DNA of 64,000 bases from Hominisplanchenecus_A murintestinalis. Its GTDB lineage: Bacteria; Bacillota; Clostridia; Lachnospirales; Lachnospiraceae. The translations under genes were made by a program, and so were the position numbers. The notes under the pieces were generated by a model. It was not told the DNA's origin. It did no database searches and was given only the letters and a program-made list of their open reading frames with translations. Within the stretch, counting starts at the first letter, position 1. Every line of letters starts with the position of its first letter. Shown piece after piece: positions 18,301-24,147 of the stretch. The stretch spans positions 54,482 through 118,481 of the forward strand of contig NZ_CALPCM010000006.1 in the NCBI RefSeq assembly GCF_943193015.1, in the 5' to 3' direction.

Positions 18301-18305
18301 AGTAA
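15303..18305 (+). CDS. Large secreted protein with acidic Gly/Ser repeat and Fn3-like modules
   Basis: Secreted protein of 1000 residues. The start at 15303 follows AAAGGGG and gives a clear signal peptide (Met-Arg-Tyr-Lys-Arg, hydrophobic core, cleavage near AIAA). Residues about 67-144 form a low-complexity acidic Gly/Glu/Asp/Ser segment with a 12-residue period. The rest holds seven or more beta-rich modules of 85-95 residues. Several show fibronectin-III-like signatures: VKLSWTPAVNADTYEIY, VKVSWEKAEGAESYKIYR, VRLTWKEAPNAQKYVVYY. No LPXTG or other wall anchor and no catalytic motif are visible. It may act as a surface or matrix protein. A TATAAT-like -10 lies near 15256. Confidence 0.75.
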   Translation: MRYKRCLAWLLVVVMIFSVMQANSAIAAADSGWGIGMQDAGEKKQEILKSKKDVNRNQGINTNNDSGEGEDSGGEDGSGGEEGSGGEEGSGEGDGSGGGEDSDGGDGTGGGEDSGEGDGTGGGEDSGEGDGAGGGEDSGTDDGSEKPTIENLSAEWDGEKRRIVLRYDLDGDYVNIQVKKKTGGYTTIAEEYEGESFAYEYKDWEEYLKEFAFLVVPYRRNEGTEDINGETREVSCDVTYPKAVIKNLYVDYDLERQVLYVDWDEDEGDDGWGSVKNVKVYLDDSDNPLNGAYMDNEGSWVASLKLEPRSTHKLKIVPINNGNQEGTPQDYTLVVDDYEAKITDYTIEYNEETKRLEMKWESMYTQYVSVYLNDEELAENYKENSLTIDCVLQPGASYKVFILPYNGQDEEGEELEEDISFGEFEVPYEFSASVMNVDVKDAAGNYTGFTKPLIKLQWEAQKQAVYEVYRAEKDKKGAYAWIATVRADKEEVYTYIDEKAGFGDYYYKIRRKIVEDDYLEQELYTALSDAEHVRLLVPRPKVKVKLSAGKKILLTMESAKEYVSGYEIYRKYRGKYEKIASTTDNKYVDKKLKFGKTYSYKVKAYYYDVNTGKKVYGKYSKAASVKNTIGAIKAEALAVSSDTVKLSWTPAVNADTYEIYGKSGMMGDSYVLLATTKQLSLKYKLKQNTKYFFMIKAYQAKDEKRTYFSSTEVSVQTGFSAPRGLKVTKTTYKKDRDALVQEDTLSWNRVYGAKGYYIEVYDAEEKEYVGVGNIRKGSKTSYTISNPVTAEAKARTYRVSAYLGKRIECGDTIKVRPQLGTVQKVNAVKNREKVKVSWEKAEGAESYKIYRSNGSKMFFVGETDETCIADKGLSAGISYSYYVQAVNNTLKLTGDMSEPAVCKMAQGKVSGLKAVNTAGGNVRLTWKEAPNAQKYVVYYKGAGDQEYRELKKLPADVTAYVHKRQVRGTSCSYRVVAVQKNSGGISVESKPAQVKVYIKK
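15510..15730 (+). repeat. 36-bp in-frame tandem repeats in the secreted protein
   Basis: The DNA for the acidic Gly-rich segment is built from imperfect units. Four 36-bp units encode GGGEDS plus six variable residues, preceded by shorter 15-21 bp units of the same composition. Such arrays readily change copy number. The opposite strand is open and encodes a Pro/Ser-rich shadow, not a gene. Confidence 0.8.
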
Positions 18306-18347
18306 TTTGAAATAGATTCCGGACGGGGAACAGGGAGCAGTGTAACT

Positions 18348-19343
18348 ATGAATATAGCAGAAATTGCGGAAATGGCGGGCGTATCGAGGGCCGCCGTTTC
18401 CCGCTATTTTAATCAGGGGTATATTTCAGACGAGAAGCGCGAGGCGATTCGGAAAGTAGTAGAAGAAACAGGCTACCGTCCGTCGGTGCAGGCACAGACG
18501 CTCAGGACAAAGAAAACGAAGATGATTGGCGTTATTGTGCCGAAGGTGGCGTCAGGAACGATCGGAAAGATTGTGGAGGGCGTATTGTCTGTATTGAATG
18601 AACATGGTTATCAGGCGCTATTGGCAGTTACCCAGAATGATGCGAAGAAAGAGCTGGAATATCTGACGGCGTTTTGTGACAAACAGGTGGACGGCGTGAT
18701 TTTAGCCGGAACGGTGTTCAGCGCAGAGCATAAACGGATTTTGAAAAATCTGTCTGTTCCGGTTGTGATTGTAGGGCAGCAGCTTGCGGGATATTGCTGC
18801 GTGTTTCATGACGATTATCATGCGTCTTATGATGTGACAAAGCTGTTTCTGCAGAAGGGAAGGACGAGGCTGGCGTATATCAGCGCGATTCTTCAGGACC
18901 AGGCGGTCGGGGCGGAGCGCTGCCGGGGCTTCCAGGATGCTGTGTGGGATATGGGGCATGGGGAGCTGGCGCAACGTTTTGTGACAGCCTCTTTTACGCT
19001 TGCTTCCGGTTATGAGAAGGCGGGGGAACTGCTGGAGAAATACAGGGATCTCGACGGTTTGATTTGTGCGACCGACAGGATGGCAGTCGGGGCTGTGAAG
19101 TGTCTGAGGGAACGCGGGATTCAGGTTCCCTCCCAGGTTCTGGTGGCCGGGCACGGCGATGCAGAGATGGCAAGGGCGCTGTCGCCTTCGCTGTTTAGCG
19201 TCCGCTATTTTTATGAGAAAAGCGGGCAGATCGCCGTTCAGATGCTCATGGAACAGATGGGGCATGGGGAGGAGGCCAGAAGAGAAGTGAAACTGGGATA
19301 CTCTCTGGTAGAACCTGACAAAGAATCGTGGAATGGAAGGTGA
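18348..19343 (+). CDS. LacI-family transcriptional regulator, ScrR/SacR-like
   Basis: Repressor of 331 residues. The N-terminal helix-turn-helix is MNIAEIAEMAGVSRAAVSRYF, followed by the hinge region (TGYRPSVQAQTLRTKKT). The periplasmic-binding-like core starts at MIGVIVPKVASGTIGKIVEGV. The VSRYFNQGY recognition helix and the AQ-LRT hinge resemble sucrose-operon repressors. No sugar-transport or hydrolase gene lies beside it here, so its target is elsewhere or is itself. It overlaps the ribosome site of the next gene. Confidence 0.88.
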   Translation: MNIAEIAEMAGVSRAAVSRYFNQGYISDEKREAIRKVVEETGYRPSVQAQTLRTKKTKMIGVIVPKVASGTIGKIVEGVLSVLNEHGYQALLAVTQNDAKKELEYLTAFCDKQVDGVILAGTVFSAEHKRILKNLSVPVVIVGQQLAGYCCVFHDDYHASYDVTKLFLQKGRTRLAYISAILQDQAVGAERCRGFQDAVWDMGHGELAQRFVTASFTLASGYEKAGELLEKYRDLDGLICATDRMAVGAVKCLRERGIQVPSQVLVAGHGDAEMARALSPSLFSVRYFYEKSGQIAVQMLMEQMGHGEEARREVKLGYSLVEPDKESWNGR

Positions 19344-19347
19344 AGGG

Positions 19348-19929
19348 ATGCTGAGCGAGTATAAACTACAGGGGACGGAAGAAAATATTCCGGTGCGTAT
19401 TATTCGTTCGGGACGGAAGAGCATCGGTCTGGAAGTAACAGGCGATGGGACGGCGCTGGCGAGGATTCCCGCCCGGCTTTCAGACAGGGAGCTGAGGGAA
19501 TTTCTGAAAAAGCATGAGGAATGGCTGCAAGACAAGGTAAGAATGGTAAGAGAGCGGCAGAATGCCGGGGAATCTACAAATGCTGTTCCTGTAAACGAGC
19601 TGACAGCGGAAGATATAGAATATATTAAAAAAAGGATTTCGGAGCGTGTGGAATATTACAGCAGTTTCATGGGCGTTTCATATGGACGGGTTACGATACG
19701 GAACCAGAAAACGAGATGGGGGAGCTGCAGCGCGAAGGGAAATTTGAACTTTAATTACCAGCTTGCGTATCTGCCGCAGGAGCTGCTGGACTATGTAGTG
19801 GTGCATGAACTGTCCCACAGAAGGCATATGAACCATTCGGCGGAGTTCTGGCAGGAAGTAGAGAAGTATTATCCTGCCTATGAAGTTTGCAGGAAAAGAC
19901 TAAAAGAAATCAGGATGGTAGAAGGATGA
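19348..19929 (+). CDS. YgjP-like (DUF45/M48-type) zinc metallopeptidase
   Basis: Protein of 193 residues. The start at 19348 has GGAAGGTGAAGGG upstream overlapping the lacI stop. The family signature is clear: TRWGSCSAKGNLNFNYQLAYLPQELLDYVVVHELSHRRHMNHS. It contains HELSH (zinc ligands and catalytic Glu) and the downstream H-x-x-x-FW (NHSAEFW). This is the YgjP/SprT-related group; the physiological substrate is unknown. Its stop overlaps the start of the next small gene (ATGA). Confidence 0.9.
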   Translation: MLSEYKLQGTEENIPVRIIRSGRKSIGLEVTGDGTALARIPARLSDRELREFLKKHEEWLQDKVRMVRERQNAGESTNAVPVNELTAEDIEYIKKRISERVEYYSSFMGVSYGRVTIRNQKTRWGSCSAKGNLNFNYQLAYLPQELLDYVVVHELSHRRHMNHSAEFWQEVEKYYPAYEVCRKRLKEIRMVEG

Positions 19930-20102
19930 ATACACAGTGCGAACAGTGTGCAAATTATGAATATGACGAAGAATATGATGTTTATACCTGCCAGGTCAAT
20001 CTGGATGAGGACGAGCTGTACCGTTTTGTTACGGACACCTGGGAAAGCTGTCCTTATTACAGGAACGGGGATGAGTATGCCGTGGTGCGGCATCAGATGT
20101 AA
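19926..20102 (+). CDS. Small cysteine-containing protein (DUF6472-like)
   Basis: 58-residue acidic protein starting at the ATGA overlap with the YgjP-like gene, with GAAGG just upstream. Four cysteines occur as CEQC, TC and SCPYY, followed by YRNGDEYAVVRHQM. The pattern (C-x-x-C-x-N-Y-x-Y-D, then D-x-C-P-Y-Y) matches a small family common in Lachnospiraceae, which I recall as DUF6472. It may bind a metal. Function is unknown. Confidence 0.75.
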   Translation: MNTQCEQCANYEYDEEYDVYTCQVNLDEDELYRFVTDTWESCPYYRNGDEYAVVRHQM

Positions 20103-20129
20103 AGGTTGTTGAATGAGGAGGTAAACTGC

Positions 20130-20529
20130 GTGTACGCAATCGTTTTAGGGTCAATGGCGTTATGCCTGATGGCAGGTTTGTACTGGATGACGGGAAAGTG
20201 GTTCTTTTTTTAGCCGTGCTTCATCTGAGGAGTTGCTGAAAGATATAGACAGAAGCCAGTTTATTATCGTAGCAGACCATCAGCCTGTGGGAGCAGAGGA
20301 AAATGCGGCGGCGGGCGTGGATTTGGAGCTGTCAGGACATACCCATGCAGGGCAGATTTTTCCTATAGGGTATTTTACAGAGGTGTCTGGAGGGATGAAC
20401 TATGGAGAGTATCAGGAGGGAGACTGCAGGGTAATCGTTTCTTCCGGGGCTACCGGGTGGGGATTTCCGATTCGGACACAGGGAAAATGTGAATATGTTG
20501 TGGTTCATCTGCGCGGGCAGCAGGAATAA
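20130..20529 (+). pseudogene. Broken metallophosphoesterase (YkuE-like)
   Basis: A GTG at 20130 behind GAGGAGGT opens a 27-residue membrane-segment frame that stops at 20211-20213 in a run of seven T. In the next frame the C-terminal part of a calcineurin-like phosphoesterase follows: LLKDIDRSQFIIVADHQP, the GHTHAGQIFPI metal-binding motif, and VSSGATGWGFPIR. Removing one T joins the frames but still gives only about 130 residues, while the family needs roughly 270. The N-terminal metal-binding half is therefore deleted as well. The remnant is unlikely to be active. Confidence 0.8.
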
Positions 20530-20580
20530 TCAGGGAACATGCAGGCAGCGTGGCAGAATACAAAAAAGCGGAGGTGCGTT

Positions 20581-21084
20581 ATGTTACAGTTAAGGCCGTA
20601 TGAGGCAAGTGATGCAGAGAAGATTGTGGGATGGCTCAAGGATGAGGTATCATTTCGCCAATGGTGCGCGGACAGATATGAAAAGTATCCTATTACTGCA
20701 GAGGATATGAATGAATATTATGAAAGATATGCGCGAGAGGATAATCTGTATGCCCTGACAGCCGTTGATGAAGACGGAGTGGCAGGACATCTTACCATGC
20801 GCTTTTTGGACAGAGAAAAGAAGGCGGTTCATTTTGGGTTTATCATCGTGGACAGCAGCAAGAGAGGGAAAGGATACGGCAAACAGATGCTGAAGCTGGC
20901 GGTACAGTATGCGCATGAAGCTTTGGAAGCCGGGAAAATCACCCTGGGCGTTTTTGAAAATAATGCGTCGGCATATCATTGCTACAAGTCTGTGGGATTT
21001 CAGGAAGCAGAACCGGAAAAAACAGAGAGGTATCATATATTGGGAGAGGACTGGAAATGCATATGGCTTGAATTTAAATTATGA
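20581..21084 (+). CDS. GNAT-family N-acetyltransferase
   Basis: Protein of 167 residues starting at 20581 behind GGAGGTG. Single-domain GNAT with the RimJ/RimL-like pattern: MLQLRPYEASDAEKIVGWL at the start, FIIVDSSKRGKGYGKQML (acetyl-CoA loop R-G-K-G-Y-G) in the centre, and LGVFENNASAYHCYKSVGF at the end. The acceptor could be an amino acid, protein N-terminus or small molecule; the sequence does not say. Unrelated in sequence to the 9085-9939 acetyltransferase beyond the fold. Confidence 0.88.
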   Translation: MLQLRPYEASDAEKIVGWLKDEVSFRQWCADRYEKYPITAEDMNEYYERYAREDNLYALTAVDEDGVAGHLTMRFLDREKKAVHFGFIIVDSSKRGKGYGKQMLKLAVQYAHEALEAGKITLGVFENNASAYHCYKSVGFQEAEPEKTERYHILGEDWKCIWLEFKL

Positions 21085-21174
21085 TATAATATGGGCAGCC
21101 CTGGCAATTTTTCTTGTTTTAAGATATGATAAATTGAAATATTATTTTTTGTCAAAGTTCAATATATGAAAGAA

Positions 21175-21216
21175 GAGAACATTTCCAGGTTTTATTCCTG
21201 AAAATGTTCTCTTTTT
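21175..21216 (+). terminator. Terminator after GNAT gene
   Basis: GAGAACATTTCCAGG / CCTGAAAATGTTCTC hairpin followed by TTTTT. Confidence 0.8.
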
Positions 21217-21365
21217 ATTAATTTAACGCTTTTAAAATATATTTTTTTGTAAGAAAAAGATCAGTTTTACATATTAAAGAGGTGAACAAAATTCACAAAA
21301 TTGTTGCGCGGTGCGGAAGATTTTTTAGCTCTGTTGTTTTTGTGCAAACTTTTGTTCGTAAATAC

Positions 21366-21394
21366 TTGCATTCTACCCGAACATATGTTACAAT
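21366..21394 (+). promoter_or_regulatory. Promoter with embedded LexA/DinR-like SOS box
   Basis: TTGCAT, 17-base spacer, TACAAT. Within the spacer, bases 21378-21390 read CGAACATATGTTA, matching the Gram-positive SOS box core GAAC-N4-GTTC in 7 of 8 fixed positions. A repressor bound there would block the polymerase. It controls the radical-SAM/DUF4130 DNA repair pair. Confidence 0.7.
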
Positions 21395-21431
21395 AAAGAA
21401 ACAAACGAGTGTTCTTTGGAAGGTGTAACAT

Positions 21432-22724
21432 ATGAAGATACAGGAAGCGATGAGCATTTATGAAAAACTGGATATCCTTTCGGACGCGGCAAAGTATGAC
21501 GTGGCGTGCACTTCCAGCGGTATAGACAGAAAGGGAGACGGTAAGCATATGGGAAATACTGTAGCAAAAGGTATTTGCCACAGTTTTTCAGCGGATGGCA
21601 GATGCATTTCCCTGCTGAAGATTCTGTTTACAAATGAGTGCGTGTTCGATTGCAAATATTGTATTAACCGCTGCTCGAATGATGTGCCCAGGGCTTCTTT
21701 CACGCCGGAGGAAGTCTGCACGCTTACGATGGAGTTTTATAGGCGTAATTATATAGAAGGTTTATTTTTGAGTTCGGGGATTCTGCATAATCCTGTGTAT
21801 ACTATGGAGCTTTTGTATCAGACATTGTATAAGCTGAGGAATGAGTGTCAGTTTCAGGGATATATCCATGTAAAAGCGATTCCGGGGGCGCCCCAAGAGC
21901 TTATTGACAGGACGGGGCTTTTGGCAGACCGTATGAGCATTAACCTGGAGCTGCCTACTTCTGAAAGTTTGAAAAAGCTGGCTCCCCATAAGAGCCGCCG
22001 CACGATTTTGACGCCTATGCGCCAGATACAGAATCGGATGGAGCAGAACAGGCAGGAACTGATGGTGTACAGGCAGGCGCCCCGGTTTGTTCCGGCGGGG
22101 CAGAGTACTCAGATGATTATCGGGGCGACGCCGGAGAATGATTTTGAAATCGTATCGGTGGCGGAGTCTTTGTATCAGAAATTCCAGCTAAAGCGAGTGT
22201 TTTATTCTGCGTTTGTTCAGGTAAATGAGGATTCGGAACTTCCGGCGCTTCCGGGAGGACCGCCGCTTCTGCGGGAGCATCGCCTGTATCAGGCAGACTG
22301 GCTGATGCGTTTTTATGGTTTTCAGGCGTCGGAGCTGCTTAGCGCCAAGCGTCCGAATTTCAATGTTTTTCTGGACCCGAAATGTGATTGGGCGCTTTCG
22401 CATCTGGAGCAGTTCCCGGTGGAAGTGACCCGGGCGCCTTATCAGACGCTGCTTCGGGTTCCGGGAATAGGCGTGAAGTCGGCGCAGAGGATTGTGAAGG
22501 CGCGGCGGTATGGCGCATTAAGCTTTGGAGATTTGAAAAAAATGGGCGTTGTGCTGAAACGTGCCTTGTATTTTATCACCTGCGGGGGAAGAATGATGTA
22601 TCCGGTAAAAATTGAGGAAGATTATATTATGAGGAATTTGCTGAGTGTGAAAGAGAGGCTTCCGTTCGATTTGGAACATTATCATCAGTTGAATTTGTTT
22701 GACGACTGTGGGGTGGCGAGATAG
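21432..22724 (+). CDS. Putative DNA modification/repair radical SAM protein (TIGR03916-like)
   Basis: Radical-SAM enzyme of 430 residues. The 4Fe-4S cysteine motif CVFDCKYC (C-x3-C-x2-C) is at about residues 70-77, followed by SSGILHNP and IHVKAIPGAP. The C-terminal quarter has a helix-hairpin-helix DNA-binding unit, LLRVPGIGVKSAQRIVKAR. This architecture, paired with the DUF4130 protein directly downstream (start one base after this stop), is the known two-gene cassette annotated as putative DNA repair. The reaction is unknown. An SOS-like box in the promoter supports a DNA-damage role. Confidence 0.9.
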   Translation: MKIQEAMSIYEKLDILSDAAKYDVACTSSGIDRKGDGKHMGNTVAKGICHSFSADGRCISLLKILFTNECVFDCKYCINRCSNDVPRASFTPEEVCTLTMEFYRRNYIEGLFLSSGILHNPVYTMELLYQTLYKLRNECQFQGYIHVKAIPGAPQELIDRTGLLADRMSINLELPTSESLKKLAPHKSRRTILTPMRQIQNRMEQNRQELMVYRQAPRFVPAGQSTQMIIGATPENDFEIVSVAESLYQKFQLKRVFYSAFVQVNEDSELPALPGGPPLLREHRLYQADWLMRFYGFQASELLSAKRPNFNVFLDPKCDWALSHLEQFPVEVTRAPYQTLLRVPGIGVKSAQRIVKARRYGALSFGDLKKMGVVLKRALYFITCGGRMMYPVKIEEDYIMRNLLSVKERLPFDLEHYHQLNLFDDCGVAR

Positions 22725-23495
22725 ATGGGAGAAAAAACAATCTTTTTGTGCGAGGATAGCACGGATGGGATTTTTACCGGAGTATATGATGCATGGGCCA
22801 GCAGGCTGGGACACGGGAATGTGAAGCTGGCTTTGAAAGAAGATATGAACTATGAGCTTTTTGCCCGTTATCTTGAGGTAGAACCGGATGGGGAAAAGGC
22901 AGGGAAAGTGGCGGATTCCCTTCGGAGAAAGCTGGGAGATGAAGATTATTATCATATTTATTGCGCAGCTTTGTCGCGCAGCCGGGAAAAGGCAGACTAT
23001 ATTTACCGGACGGTGGCAGCGGGGCTTTCCGGGGGAAGGCAGGGAGCGATTATGCAGAATCTTCAGAATCCCGCCGTATGCCGGGTTTTTGAGCTTTCCC
23101 GTACTACGGGGAATGAAGCGCACCGTTACTTTCAGTTTCTGCGTTTCCGGGAGCTGGAGAGCGGCGTATTGTTTTCAGAAATCCGTCCGGAGAACCATAT
23201 CCTGCCGCTGATTGGCGAGCATTTTTCGGACAGGTTCCCCTGTGAACACTTTTTGATATATGACAGGACGCATCGGATGTTTTTGGCGCATGAAGCGTAT
23301 AAGCAGTGGGTGCTGGTCGTTGGGGAAGAGCCGGATTGGGAGAAAGCAGGAAAGGTATCAGAGAAAGAGAGGGAAATCGAACAGCTCTGGAAGGGATTCT
23401 GCCGTTCGATTGCAATAGAGGAAAGGAAAAACCTGAATCTTCAGCGCCAGTTCCTGCCGATGAAATTCCGTGAATTTATGACAGAAATGAGATAA
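22725..23495 (+). CDS. DUF4130 / TIGR03915-family putative DNA repair protein
   Basis: Protein of 256 residues, partner of the radical-SAM protein and starting directly after its stop codon. Family hallmarks are FLCEDSTDGIFTGVYDAW at the start, the central AALSRSREKADYIYR and NPAVCRVFELSRTTGNEAHR, and the C-terminal IDRTH-like YDRTHRMFLAHE plus LQRQFLPMKFREFM. It has no obvious cofactor motif. Function is inferred from the constant pairing only. Confidence 0.9.
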   Translation: MGEKTIFLCEDSTDGIFTGVYDAWASRLGHGNVKLALKEDMNYELFARYLEVEPDGEKAGKVADSLRRKLGDEDYYHIYCAALSRSREKADYIYRTVAAGLSGGRQGAIMQNLQNPAVCRVFELSRTTGNEAHRYFQFLRFRELESGVLFSEIRPENHILPLIGEHFSDRFPCEHFLIYDRTHRMFLAHEAYKQWVLVVGEEPDWEKAGKVSEKEREIEQLWKGFCRSIAIEERKNLNLQRQFLPMKFREFMTEMR

Positions 23496-23654
23496 AATGG
23501 AAATAATTTTTTTGCGAAATTTTAAAGCAACACCGAAATTTGGAAAAATTATTGGAATAAATTCGCACAAAACGGGAAAAATATTTTAGTAAAAATCATG
23601 AAAAAAGCCGATAAAATGTCCGAATATGCCGGGACAAACCGGGATATAAAAGGA

Positions 23655-23683
23655 TTGACAAATAGAAATCCCGGTGGCATAAT
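23655..23683 (+). promoter_or_regulatory. Promoter for the HPr-like gene
   Basis: TTGACA, 17-base spacer, CATAAT, about 100 bases before the start. The interval 23496-23650 is AT-rich and I see no gene in it. Confidence 0.65.
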
Positions 23684-23782
23684 GTCTGGCAAGAAATGCG
23701 GAAGCTGTCTGGCACATGCAGAAATTCCGGAGCCGGGCAGCTGAAGAGAATTTCGATTTAAGTAAAGAAAGGGTGAATAACT

Positions 23783-24025
23783 ATGTCAGAGAGAACAGAG
23801 AAGAAGATTAAGCTTACCGAGTTGGAAGAGGTGAAGGAGTTCGTCAATGCTGCCGGGAATTGTGACTTTGACATTGATGTTTCTTATAATAGCAACAGGA
23901 TTATCATTGATGCGAAATCTATGCTGGGCGTTTTGAGCCTGGATTTAACCCGTGCGCTGACAGTAAAATACGGCGGAGAGAATATGCAGTTTGAAAATGT
24001 ATTAAGTAAATATGCAACGGCATAA
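23783..24025 (+). CDS. HPr-like protein lacking the phospho-histidine motif
   Basis: 80-residue protein with the length and strand/helix order of HPr. The Ser46 region of HPr (KSIMGVMSL) is clearly kept as AKSMLGVLSLDL at about residues 49-60. The active-site segment (G-[IL]-H-A-R-P-A) is replaced by LEEVKEFVNAAGNCDF with no histidine. It therefore cannot take part in PTS phosphotransfer in the usual way but may still be phosphorylated by HprK (2113-3045), like Crh. AAAGGGTG lies upstream of the ATG. Monocistronic, ending in a terminator. Confidence 0.82.
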   Translation: MSERTEKKIKLTELEEVKEFVNAAGNCDFDIDVSYNSNRIIIDAKSMLGVLSLDLTRALTVKYGGENMQFENVLSKYATA

Positions 24026-24071
24026 AAGAGTTCCATCGCCGCAGGTGAGTTTATAAGAGTTTTGTGAAACG

Positions 24072-24106
24072 GCCAGTCTGTAAGTGTTTACGGGCTGGCT
24101 GTTTTT
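24072..24106 (+). terminator. Terminator of the HPr-like gene
   Basis: GCCAGTCTGTAA / TTACGGGCTGGC stem (12 bp with G-T pairs) followed by TTTTT. Confidence 0.8.
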
Positions 24107-24147
24107 GTATTATAATGAAAGAAACAAGCGGTAAGGAAAGGGCAGTC

